Origin: Gelidibacter gilvus
GTDB lineage: Bacteria; Bacteroidota; Bacteroidia; Flavobacteriales; Flavobacteriaceae
DNA length: 64,000 bases
Direction: 5' to 3'
Assembly (NCBI RefSeq): GCF_004115975.1
Contig: NZ_SDDZ01000006.1
Coordinates: 124,001 to 188,000 of the forward strand
The notes below the pieces were generated by a model. That model was not told where the DNA came from, did not search any database, and worked only from the letters and a program-made list of their open reading frames with translations. Shown piece by piece: positions 55,901 through 62,185 of this stretch. Positions within the stretch are counted from its first letter, which is position 1, and each line of letters starts with the position of its first letter. A program made the position numbers and the translations under genes.

Positions 55901-57185
55901 TGACGATCTTTTAATGGCTTTTGTGATTTCATCAGGGAAAAACGGAGATGAAACAACCCAAGTAAATAATTGGAAAGCAACGCTGAAAGAACAGCTCCCG
56001 GCGCACATGTTGCCACATCAATATTTTCTAGTTGAAGAATTTCCTAAAACCTTAAGCGGTAAAACAGACAGAAAAAACTTATTAAAAAACATATTTACAC
56101 AAACCAAAACCCTTGGATTCACGGAACCAACCACGGCATCAGAGAAGATAATTGCAAACATTTGGCAAGAGTGCCTCAAAATTGACAAGATAGATGCCAA
56201 CAGCGATTTTTTTGAGATTGGTGGTCATTCCATTGTTGGTGTGCAAGTGATGGCTCGAATTGAAAAGGAAACCAAAAACAGATTGCCGTTGGTGGCTCTG
56301 CTAAATCATCCTACAATCAAAGAATTGGCTGCCTATATGGACAGAGAGTTCATAACTTGGGATTCATTAGTGCCTTTAAAAATAGGAGGAACTAAACCAG
56401 CTTTATATATAGTACATGGTGCCAATCATAATGTTTTAATGTTCAATGCGCTTGCTCAAAGATTAGATAAAGAACAGCCTGTTTACGGGCTACAGTCTAG
56501 AGGGTTAAACGGTGTCGACGAACCTCATGATTCCATCGATCAAATGGCAGCCGATTATATCTCTGAAATTGTTGCCTCTAATCCAGATGGACCTTATGCT
56601 CTGGGAGGCTTTTCATATGGTGGAATTGTCGCTTACGAAATGGCGAGGCAATTGTTGGCACAAGGGAAAGAAGTGACTATTTTAGCACAATTTGACACCT
56701 ACGTGTTTCCGTCTTATTATCATACGAATCCATTAGTGAGAAAAGTGTTGGATGTGTCTTATAATATAGGGAAAATGGTGTATTTAAGTTTTAATATGTT
56801 ATCTAGTAAGAAAAATTTTATACGAAGAAAAGAACTTTTAAAACTTCAAATTTCAGGATTAATTTTGAAGTTAAAACACGGAAAAGAGAAGCAATATGAA
56901 ATGCAATTCAATGTACCATATAAAATGCATCACAATCACTCTATTGCAACAAATGCCTATAATATAACACCACAAGACATTGTGATTGACTTATTTAGAT
57001 CGATGGAAGAGATTAATTTTGTGCACGATCATGATTTATTGGGATGGAAAAAAATGGGTGGCAGAGGAATCAGAAAACATATGATACCTGGTAATCATCT
57101 TGATATGTTTGAAGAACCTAATGTAGAAGCTTTAGCAGCTAGTCTTCAGAATGTTTTGGATCATAAGAATTTAAAAAGTGTTTAG
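49923..57185 (+). CDS. NRPS: C-A(Thr)-PCP-C-A-PCP-TE
   Basis: 2420 residues. C1 (26-450) has HHIICDG at 157-163. A2 (about 495-985) has TSGTTGNPKG near 631 and pocket residues D-F-W-N-I-G-M-V-H-K, the canonical threonine code. PCP Ser1026. C2 (1108-1540) has N-H-A-I-C-D-G at 1241-1247, with the first His changed to Asn but the catalytic His1242 kept. A3 (about 1570-2060) has TSGSTGKPKG near 1718 and pocket D-I-A-Q-I-T-M-I-W-K, no standard code and only distantly glycine-like. PCP Ser2103. Type I thioesterase (2155-2420) with Ser2231 in GFSYGG, Asp in QFDTY and His2392. No epimerase or methylation domain. The TE releases a linear acid or a ring. Confidence 0.94.
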   Translation: MKKDNILNNITNFNPFEGPAIERVIHTTQPQAEIWIGCMLGEDDANRAYNESISLILKGDFNKTALKIAISKLVKRHEALRATFSPDGRFMTIYHELPIELNDQDLSSLKITEKNFAIKNYLSEEANYIFDLVKGPLLKISLLKLSEQEHQLVITAHHIICDGWSMGIMLGELGSFYSSHTLDTTYIVPKPESFSLYAEEEERFIESTEYKKTAQYWLKQYEVSVPLVTLPTDFPRPPLRTYKSNRLDFGIDNQLVSDLKKVGVKSGASFVVTLLAAFEVFLYHQTGQDDLVLGLPAAGQSQSGKTQLIGHCVNLLPLRSKHDHSIPFNTYLKNRKNAILDAYEHQQFSFGQLLEKLQIARDLSRVPLVPIVFNIDMGMANDVEFNGLNYKLKSNPRNFESFELSLNATGTEDELILEWSYNSSLFKTSTIEQMMASFKEILYGIVENPSKEIGNFIKVDYSDSLQLNATDAVIFEKTNHLNEEDFRDYSEEKSIVDLFLLQVKRTPNNIAVSFEDKKLTYSELDDLSNQLANYIINSHHIEVDDLVSVMLERSEWIIISALGILKSGAAYVPIEPNYPEIRKNYIIDDSQCKITIDKGFINNFIKEKDKLSSKLNDSIKVLPESRCYIIYTSGTTGNPKGVMIEHRNVVSLLYHGKHLFDFDQDDVWCMFHSFCFDFSVWEMYGALLFGGKLIIVPELIAKDPFEFITMIEKEGVTVLNQTPSAFINLMESATQPGLRLKLRYIIFGGEALFPKHLEKWYNQYPNIKFINMYGITETTVHVTYKEIDKYVIEHNISNIGNAISTLSTYILDEFGKPEPIGVVGELYVAGKGLARGYLNRPELTAEKFVANPFIVGERMYRSGDLAKWLPNGEIEIIGRIDDQVKIRGYRIEIKEIEVALNSLPNIKRSVVVTSNHLAGELSLVAYLQPINKEVDFDTVRNQLAQIMPKFQIPSTFMWVDNFPLTTNGKIDKKNLPSPEYIRQDSSTDLKVPQTELEKDIAKVWIDILQIPVIDIEDNFFEMGGSSLIAQRVIGLLRKKLNTEIPLIKIFQHPTISQLAKSLSENLRVEDEVETITNVLNSKVTASISCLNSQKKHTDADVKKETELIINTTKAQSEILTDCFFGGDDAKRAYNISLSLNFVGKFKYNALEQAVQSLVERHESLRASFSEDLHSMFIYTNFHVDILYNDISSQEEFDKKKSKNYIISDEADFIFDLIDGPLVRFNLIKTGEFEHDLIITVNHAICDGLSTSILLEELGVLYSAFCQDKIPTLNEPDRFSEFADKENRYAKSDEFKRSVEFWLNMYQESIPKLELPIDYPRPKSRNYNNHTIDFLLDNGLLNQLKQIGNSAESNMFTSIVTTLVAAFEVLLCQQTGQNDLVLGLTSSRQANYDMMQMIGHCVNLLPLRSKIDTKISFKDYLIKRKTELFDAYDNQSLSFGQLLEKISIPRDPSRVPLVPVIMNVQLDDVLENENSFFGLIKEIKNNQINYGTFEIELNVSMSVEGPCFSWSYNKTLFKPETIQKMMTSFEEIIKTIVANPDSKIGEILKIDDSEYLKLNNTSSAFSQLPLHELILKQAHHKPSKIALKFKNEEISYGDLEKKVHQMAHYLKTNGVKNGDYVGVSMPRSNEMVIMLIAIMECGAAYLPLDPTYPKQRLEFMLEDSEAKFIIATKSISSTLKSNATQLLLEDMLSDLSNHPDTPLNEKVDIHQAVYILYTSGSTGKPKGVSITHRNLVNLLYSMLHKPGIEENDILISITTISFDIAMAELFGPLLKGAKLVLTDEETAKDTRLLLNLMKEEGITMMQATPATWQMLLYSGWEEKLPIRAISTGEALPIVLAKSIMARVNELWNMYGPTETTIWSAMKQVSMTDEIITIGRPMANTQLYIVDEQNNLVAPGKTGELCIAGDGVAKGYWKRENLTAEKFIENPFHKESGFILYRTGDLAKLLPNGDIHCLGRIDDQIKIRGQRIELGEIEQALDSLDGINSSVVLVHDDLLMAFVISSGKNGDETTQVNNWKATLKEQLPAHMLPHQYFLVEEFPKTLSGKTDRKNLLKNIFTQTKTLGFTEPTTASEKIIANIWQECLKIDKIDANSDFFEIGGHSIVGVQVMARIEKETKNRLPLVALLNHPTIKELAAYMDREFITWDSLVPLKIGGTKPALYIVHGANHNVLMFNALAQRLDKEQPVYGLQSRGLNGVDEPHDSIDQMAADYISEIVASNPDGPYALGGFSYGGIVAYEMARQLLAQGKEVTILAQFDTYVFPSYYHTNPLVRKVLDVSYNIGKMVYLSFNMLSSKKNFIRRKELLKLQISGLILKLKHGKEKQYEMQFNVPYKMHHNHSIATNAYNITPQDIVIDLFRSMEEINFVHDHDLLGWKKMGGRGIRKHMIPGNHLDMFEEPNVEALAASLQNVLDHKNLKSV

Positions 57186-57948
57186 TACTTTATTTTGTGG
57201 AACATTAAAAACCTCGATTCAAGATTTCAATGATGTTAATAATAACAATCGAGGTATCCAACTATACAAGATCGAGCTATTAAAATTCCAGAAGTTAGTT
57301 CCCAGTTTTATAAATATCTTATCAACTTATGAGTATGATCGCGCTAACCGATACCATTTTGAAAAAGATAAAAATAGATTTGTAATATGCAGAACGCTCT
57401 TAAAAATCATTTTGTCGGAGCATACTGGTTTAACGATAAATAAAATAATCTTAGACACTGATGGTAACAAAAAACCTTATCTACCTTCTCATCCATCCGT
57501 TTATTTCAATGTGACGCACTCAGGGAATTTTGCCATTATTTCAGTAGGAAAAAGTCCAGTTGGTATTGATATTGAATTTATAAATAGAGAATTCAATTAT
57601 GAAGAAATCTTACCAAGTATTTTTAATCAAAATGAAATAGATGGCATTCAAAAAAACAGTGATAAGCATCTTTCCTTTTATAACTTCTGGACACGCAAGG
57701 AAGCCATTGTAAAAGCCATAGGAAAAGGTATCGATGATGATATCGTCAAAATCCCTGTACAGGATGGCTACCACACCGTATCACCATCACTTATAGGCGG
57801 TTATAACAAAATTAATGTATTTAGTTTTAGGTTAAACGAGGATTATGTCGGTGCTTTCGCAGTTACTGAAAATCTGTATAATTTTGAGAAAATTATATTC
57901 TCACCTATTCCAACGGAAAAGGAACTAAAATCTTCATTTCATAAATAA
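57178..57948 (+). CDS. Sfp-type 4'-phosphopantetheinyl transferase
   Basis: 256 residues. The start is a GTG at 57178 that overlaps the NRPS stop by 8 bases; no ATG is available nearby, so translation is coupled. Family motifs are FNVTHSGNFAIIS, VGIDIEFI (Mg-binding Asp/Glu) and FWTRKEAIVKAIGKGI. It moves phosphopantetheine from CoA to the serine of the three PCPs and the ACP encoded just upstream. The N-terminal 60 residues are poorly conserved. The gene ends directly before a strong terminator, which closes the biosynthetic operon. Confidence 0.92.
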   Translation: MFSTLFCGTLKTSIQDFNDVNNNNRGIQLYKIELLKFQKLVPSFINILSTYEYDRANRYHFEKDKNRFVICRTLLKIILSEHTGLTINKIILDTDGNKKPYLPSHPSVYFNVTHSGNFAIISVGKSPVGIDIEFINREFNYEEILPSIFNQNEIDGIQKNSDKHLSFYNFWTRKEAIVKAIGKGIDDDIVKIPVQDGYHTVSPSLIGGYNKINVFSFRLNEDYVGAFAVTENLYNFEKIIFSPIPTEKELKSSFHK

Positions 57949-57953
57949 ACCAG

Positions 57954-57974
57954 ACCTTGTCTTCACAAGGTTTT
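57954..57974 (+). terminator. Rho-independent terminator of the NRPS-PKS operon
   Basis: ACCTTGT-CTTC-ACAAGGT is a perfect 7-bp stem with a tetraloop followed by TTTT, 6 bases past the phosphopantetheinyl transferase stop. It directly abuts the next operator. Confidence 0.9.
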
Positions 57975-58019
57975 TGTAACTTATGTTACATCAATTCTGC
58001 CTCAATATTATTATCTTTA
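57975..58019 (+). promoter_or_regulatory. Crp/Fnr-type operator and -7 box upstream of the second sulfur gene group
   Basis: TGTAAC-TTAT-GTTACA (57975-57990) is a perfect 6+6 palindrome, followed after 21 bases by TATCTTTA (58012-58019), a 7 of 8 match to TAnnTTTG. Spacing is identical to that of the sites at 35454 and 36332, about 22 kb away. It would drive the methyltransferase at 58144 and the MBL-rhodanese gene at 58826. Confidence 0.8.
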
Positions 58020-58103
58020 TCAATATAGAAAATATACATCTATAAAAAATTTAGAAGTGTACTTTTCAACAAATTACAAAGTTTAGCCTTAAAAAGCGGT
58101 AAA

Positions 58104-58127
58104 AAAGCACTTTACAAAGTGTGCTTT
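58104..58127 (+). promoter_or_regulatory. Leader hairpin upstream of the methyltransferase gene
   Basis: AAAGCAC pairs with GTGCTTT around TTTACAAAGT, which can itself pair further (CACTTT/AAAGTG). It ends 16 bases before the ATG at 58144, a distance like that of the hairpin before 36477. Confidence 0.5.
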
Positions 58128-58143
58128 GATTAGAACTATAATA

Positions 58144-58752
58144 ATGAACACAAAAGAACATTGGGAATCCGTCTATGAGAATAAGAATCCAGACCAGGTC
58201 AGTTGGACCCAAGAAAAGCCAGAGATTTCCTTAAAATTGATTCAGGAATGTGATTTGCCAAAAACTGCTAAAATCATTGATATTGGTGGTGGCGACAGTA
58301 AATTAGTGGATTTTCTACTTGAAGAAGGCTATGAAAATATTACCGTATTGGACATCTCTGCCCAAGCTCTTGAAAAAGCAAAAAAACGCTTGGGCAAAAA
58401 AGCCGATAACGTACAGTGGATTGTGAGCGATATTACTTCGTTTGAACCTAAAGAGATTTACGATTTATGGCACGATCGCGCTGCATTTCATTTTCTGACC
58501 ACAAAAGAGAAGATTAAAGTCTACGTGGCCATTACTGATGAATTTGTTGCAGAGCGATTAATTATTGGCACCTTTTCAAAACAAGGACCTACCAAATGTA
58601 GTGGGTTGGAAATTTCTCAATATGATGAAAACGGATTGGCAAAAGTGTTTGAAACCCACTTCAAAAAAATAAAATGCCTCACCACAGATCATATCACACC
58701 TTTTGAAACCGCGCAGAACTTTCAATTCTGCAGTTTTAAAAAACTGAAATGA
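58144..58752 (+). CDS. SAM-dependent methyltransferase
   Basis: 202 residues from the ATG at 58144; an in-frame TTG 18 bases upstream is less likely. The N-terminus HWESVYENKNPDQVSWTQ and motif I IIDIGGGDSKLVDFLL, then VLDISAQALEKAKKRL, identify a small class I methyltransferase family common beside sulfur and metalloid genes; the LWHDRAAFHF stretch is typical. The substrate may be a thiol, hydrosulfide or metalloid. It lies 73 bases before the MBL-rhodanese gene under the shared operator. Confidence 0.85.
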   Translation: MNTKEHWESVYENKNPDQVSWTQEKPEISLKLIQECDLPKTAKIIDIGGGDSKLVDFLLEEGYENITVLDISAQALEKAKKRLGKKADNVQWIVSDITSFEPKEIYDLWHDRAAFHFLTTKEKIKVYVAITDEFVAERLIIGTFSKQGPTKCSGLEISQYDENGLAKVFETHFKKIKCLTTDHITPFETAQNFQFCSFKKLK

Positions 58753-58825
58753 CATATTTTTCAGTAAGTAATTAAAAATTATAGTAAGTTGTAATAACTT
58801 TTTTATTTAATAAAATTTAAACATT

Positions 58826-60157
58826 ATGAATATCAAACAATTTGAATACAAACCCCTTTCTCATTACTCCTATGCCATAATTAGTAATGGCAAGATGGCG
58901 GTTATTGATCCGGAACGCGATCCACAGCAATATTATGATTTTGCGAAAGCTCATAACGCCAAAATAACTGCGATAATCCAGACGCATCCTCACGCCGATT
59001 TTGTGAGTTCGCATCTTGAAATCCATAAAAATACAGGAGCGACTATTTACAATAGCGAAAAGTTGGGAGCCGACTATCCTCACGAAGCTTTTGATGACGG
59101 CGACAGTATCAACTTGGGAAATATCACTCTAAAAGCCATCAATACACCTGGACACTCTCCAGACAGTATTACCATAGTGGCTACAGAAGGCGATAAAACC
59201 GCAATGTTTACCGGAGACACCCTATTTATTGGTGATGTTGGCCGTCCGGATTTAAGAGAAAACGTGGGCAATATGACTGCCAAACGCGAAGAACTGGCTG
59301 AAATGATGTACGATACCATGACCAATAAATTCAACGACTTACCCGATGAAACAATTGTGTATCCTGCTCATGGCGCTGGCTCTCTCTGTGGGAAAAATTT
59401 GAGTGAAGCAGCAAGTAGCACTTTAGGCGATGAACGTATGGGAAATTGGGCTTTTAAGGACCAATCCAAAGAGCAATTCATGAATACCTTACTTGGCGGT
59501 CAACCATTTATCCCATCATATTTTGGATTTAATGTAGACATCAATAAGGCCGGTGCGGATAATTTAGATCCAACCATTGACAAAATTCCTTTTACTGAAA
59601 ACACAACGGCCACTGGTCTTATTGTTGACATGAGAGATGAAGCCAGTTTTAAAAATGGCCATTTAAAAGGCAGCATTAATATTCAAGCAGAATCGGATAC
59701 TGCAAAATTTGAAACTTGGATAGGTTCCATTGTCGCGCCAAAAGAAAAATTCACTTTGGTCATTGATAAAAAAGAAAACAAGGACAAGCTTTTAAACCGT
59801 TTAGCTAAAATAGGCTACGAAAAACAGGTTCTAAAAGTCATTACGCTGTCAGATGAAAACTTAGTAAAAACAGAAGCGTTGGATCTGGCAGATTTCAAAA
59901 AAAATCCAGACAATTACACCATTGTTGACATTAGGAACAAAAGTGAAATAGAAGAAGGCAAGTTTTTCAAAAAAGCGCTTGATCATCCACTTTACGAATT
60001 GCGCCAAACCGCTAATAAAATCCCGACCGATAAGCCTATTGTGGTGCATTGTGCTGGCGGTTATCGAAGTGCGGCAGGAAGCAGTATTCTTGAGAATGAA
60101 TTGAAAGATGCTACTGTTTATGATTTAAGCGATGCTATAGAACAATTTAAAAACTGA
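58826..60157 (+). CDS. MBL-fold persulfide dioxygenase-rhodanese fusion (intact)
   Basis: 443 residues in one frame. Residues 1-245 are an ETHE1-like dioxygenase with QTHPHADFVSSH (Fe ligands), NTPGHSPDSI, FTGDTLFIGDVGRPDL and YPAHGAGSLCGK. A first rhodanese-like domain without active cysteine follows (about 268-350), then a second (about 360-443) with the loop VHCAGGYRSA. It should oxidise glutathione-like persulfide to sulfite and exchange sulfane sulfur. This is the intact paralogue of the frameshifted gene at 36477 and may carry the function alone. Confidence 0.93.
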   Translation: MNIKQFEYKPLSHYSYAIISNGKMAVIDPERDPQQYYDFAKAHNAKITAIIQTHPHADFVSSHLEIHKNTGATIYNSEKLGADYPHEAFDDGDSINLGNITLKAINTPGHSPDSITIVATEGDKTAMFTGDTLFIGDVGRPDLRENVGNMTAKREELAEMMYDTMTNKFNDLPDETIVYPAHGAGSLCGKNLSEAASSTLGDERMGNWAFKDQSKEQFMNTLLGGQPFIPSYFGFNVDINKAGADNLDPTIDKIPFTENTTATGLIVDMRDEASFKNGHLKGSINIQAESDTAKFETWIGSIVAPKEKFTLVIDKKENKDKLLNRLAKIGYEKQVLKVITLSDENLVKTEALDLADFKKNPDNYTIVDIRNKSEIEEGKFFKKALDHPLYELRQTANKIPTDKPIVVHCAGGYRSAAGSSILENELKDATVYDLSDAIEQFKN

Positions 60158-60227
60158 AACTAATTATAAATTACAGACAATCTATTTTGTTGTGAATTAA
60201 ACTTTACACCGCTTTTGTCCTCTATAG

Positions 60228-60261
60228 AAATACCCGAATGGCACTGCGATTCGGGTATTTT
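60228..60261 (+). terminator. Rho-independent terminator after the MBL-rhodanese gene
   Basis: AAATACCCGAAT (60228-60239) and ATTCGGGTATTT (60249-60260) form a perfect 12-bp stem with a 9-base loop, ending in TTT. It lies 70 bases past the stop codon. Confidence 0.9.
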
Positions 60262-60351
60262 AGTATTAACATCGTTTAGTTCATATGTTTATCTTAAAAA
60301 GCCAAAAAGATCTATGGCGAAGATGTTAAAGGAAAGCCAATTTATAATTTA

Positions 60352-60396
60352 TATGACCTGTGTCATCGCTTAAAAAGTAATAAATGCTTAAATTTA
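60352..60396 (+). promoter_or_regulatory. Divergent Crp/Fnr-like palindrome and -7 box upstream of the peroxiredoxin gene
   Basis: ATGAC-CTGT-GTCAT (60353-60366) is a perfect 5+5 palindrome. Counting the same 16-base frame as the other sites, it is followed by a 21-base spacer and TAAATTTA (60389-60396), a 7 of 8 match to TAnnTTTG. The half-site differs from TGTAAC but shares the AC-N4-GT core. The start codon is 60431. Confidence 0.6.
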
Positions 60397-60430
60397 TAAA
60401 AGATCAAAAAACAATAGTAAAAACATAATT

Positions 60431-61093
60431 ATGGAAACAAATTTAGAAATGCAACAAGGAACTTCAATGCCAAGAATTGGTGATAATGCTCCCGACTTTG
60501 AAGCTGTAACAACCAAAGGGAAAATAAAATTTTCAGATTTTGCAAAAAACAAATGGGTGGTGATGTTCTCACATCCAGCTGATTTTACACCAGTATGTAC
60601 TACAGAATTGAGCGGATTTGCTACTCGTAAAAGTGAGTTTAATGCTTTAAACACTGAGTTATTAGGTTTAAGTATCGACAGTATCCACTCGCATTTGGCC
60701 TGGGTTCAGAATGTTAGGGAAAACACCGGGGTTTACTTTGATTTCCCCATCATTGCGGATATCGATATGAAAGTCGCAAAACTATACGGAATGCTACAAC
60801 CCAATGAAAGTGAGACTGCCGCTGTTCGTGCCGTGTTTTTCATTGATCCTAGTAAAAAAATTAGACTGATCATGTATTATCCTTTGAATATAGGTAGAAA
60901 CATGAATGAAATCTTACGTGTTTTGGAAGCCATGCAAATTTCAGATGAACATAAAGTTTCAATGCCATTAGATTGGAAAAAAGGAGATAAAGTTATTGTT
61001 GGTCCACCAAAAACCTTGGACGAACTCGATGCTAGATTAGCAGACGATTCCCTTGAGAAAGTTGATTTTTATCTTGCAAAAAAACATCTGTAA
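60431..61093 (+). CDS. 1-Cys peroxiredoxin (Prx6 type)
   Basis: 220 residues. The peroxidatic cysteine is Cys56 in PADFTPVCTTEL, and the long C-terminal region (from about 150, MPLDWKKGDKVIVGPP) is that of the Prx6 subgroup. It reduces hydrogen peroxide, organic peroxides or peroxynitrite. It follows the MBL-rhodanese gene after a terminator and has its own Crp/Fnr-like promoter, so it may belong to the same stress response. Confidence 0.93.
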   Translation: METNLEMQQGTSMPRIGDNAPDFEAVTTKGKIKFSDFAKNKWVVMFSHPADFTPVCTTELSGFATRKSEFNALNTELLGLSIDSIHSHLAWVQNVRENTGVYFDFPIIADIDMKVAKLYGMLQPNESETAAVRAVFFIDPSKKIRLIMYYPLNIGRNMNEILRVLEAMQISDEHKVSMPLDWKKGDKVIVGPPKTLDELDARLADDSLEKVDFYLAKKHL

Positions 61094-61165
61094 TTCTTCA
61101 ATATCAGTCTTGATTTCTAAAAAGTGAAGACGGATAATTAATAGACTTTAGAAGAATTGTAAAAA

Positions 61166-61615
61166 GTGAACCAAAAAACACCTCTTAAGGACTATGCATT
61201 TGTAATGGTACAGGTACTGCTTTTTATAGCTTATTTTTTACCCTTACGTGTGTCCTATTTTCAACTACCCGGATGGCTCTGCTATTCGGGTTTGGTTTTG
61301 TTGGGGGTTTCTATTTTATTCGGAGGTATTGCGCTCTTTCAATTGAATACCAAGCTTTCTCCCTTCCCATCACCGGTTGCTTCTGGGAAATTGATTACCA
61401 GTGGGGTCTATCGCATCTCAAGGCATCCTATTTATACCGCATTGCTGTTTTCAGGATTGGGATATGCTATCTATGGATCATCTCTTTACAAAGTTGTGAT
61501 CACACTTCTACTTTTAATCCTGTTTTACTATAAATCGGTTTATGAGGAAAGATTGTTGCAGGAAAGATTCCCGGAGTATGAAGATTATCAAAAAAGAACA
61601 CCACGGTTCATTTAA
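61166..61615 (+). CDS. Isoprenylcysteine carboxyl methyltransferase-like membrane protein
   Basis: 149 residues with four membrane helices. The C-terminal signature GVYRISRHPIYTALL and the terminal EERFPEYEDYQKRTPRFI are those of the ICMT/PEMT-related (PF04140/PF06966) methyltransferases of bacteria. The start is a GTG at 61166; an ATG 13 codons in is the alternative. The substrate is unknown; bacterial relatives may methylate lipids or isoprenoids. The gene is convergent with the deaminase gene. Confidence 0.82.
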   Translation: MNQKTPLKDYAFVMVQVLLFIAYFLPLRVSYFQLPGWLCYSGLVLLGVSILFGGIALFQLNTKLSPFPSPVASGKLITSGVYRISRHPIYTALLFSGLGYAIYGSSLYKVVITLLLLILFYYKSVYEERLLQERFPEYEDYQKRTPRFI

Positions 61616-61689
61616 AATTCATGAACCTATATTCCCATCATTCGCAAAGACATTATTTATCTTCTTGAAATATTCTTTTCAATTTGATT

Positions 61690-62175
61690 TTAAGATTTGT
61701 GAAATCGGATGTGCATTTGATGTATCTGCTCAGCAAGTTCAGGCACGGGACCATTGACTTCAATTTTAGGAACTACCTTATGAATGGGCAACGATTTTAC
61801 TGCAGACGTAGGGACTCCAATCTCTGCGAGCCAAGATGATAATTGCTCAGTAGAACTCACATACACAATCCGACCTAATCCTACCCAACCGTGCGCCGCT
61901 GAGCACATGGCACAATGCTCGCCCGATGTATAAACTATTGCCTTAGCACGATCTTCCGGGGACATATATGCTGCTGCCCAACGTGCAATCTCAAACTCTG
62001 GATGACGCGTTTGGTCACCGGTGGTCACCACTTCGTTTCGACCTTCAAACAAAACTTTTCCTTCTGCTGAAACAAGTACCGAACCAAACGGCTGATTCCC
62101 TGCAGAGAGGGCTTCCTTTGCCAATTCTACACAGCGACGTAAATGCTGTAAATCTTTGTCATCTATCTTATTCAT
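61690..62175 (-). CDS. Nucleoside/guanine deaminase family protein
   Basis: 161 residues. The zinc site is formed by RHPEFE (the usual HAE, here His-Pro-Glu) and GEHCAMCSAAH (the usual PCxxC, here His-Cys-Ala-Met-Cys). Both metal cysteines and the catalytic glutamate are kept, so the enzyme is probably active. TadA/GuaD-type members deaminate guanine, cytosine or tRNA adenosine. Its divergence from TadA argues for a free base or small-molecule substrate. It begins 10 bases after the ankyrin gene on the same strand. Confidence 0.85.
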   Translation of the reverse strand: MNKIDDKDLQHLRRCVELAKEALSAGNQPFGSVLVSAEGKVLFEGRNEVVTTGDQTRHPEFEIARWAAAYMSPEDRAKAIVYTSGEHCAMCSAAHGWVGLGRIVYVSSTEQLSSWLAEIGVPTSAVKSLPIHKVVPKIEVNGPVPELAEQIHQMHIRFHKS

Positions 62176-62185
62176 TTCTTTTGTT

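Noticed and set aside
42880-57948. Siderophore locus
   Set aside because: No TonB-dependent receptor, iron exporter, reductase or catechol/hydroxamate enzymes nearby. No support from the sequence.
39686-58000. Claim that the NRPS locus is horizontally acquired because it is AT-rich
   Set aside because: The second megasynthase gene looks AT-rich by eye, but base and codon composition were not computed and flanking gaps are equally AT-rich.
60298-60399. Open stretch of 33 codons reading like a protein C-terminus between the MBL-rhodanese and peroxiredoxin genes
   Set aside because: No start codon, a stop directly before it, and it overlaps the operator and -7 box of the peroxiredoxin promoter. 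At best a gene remnant.
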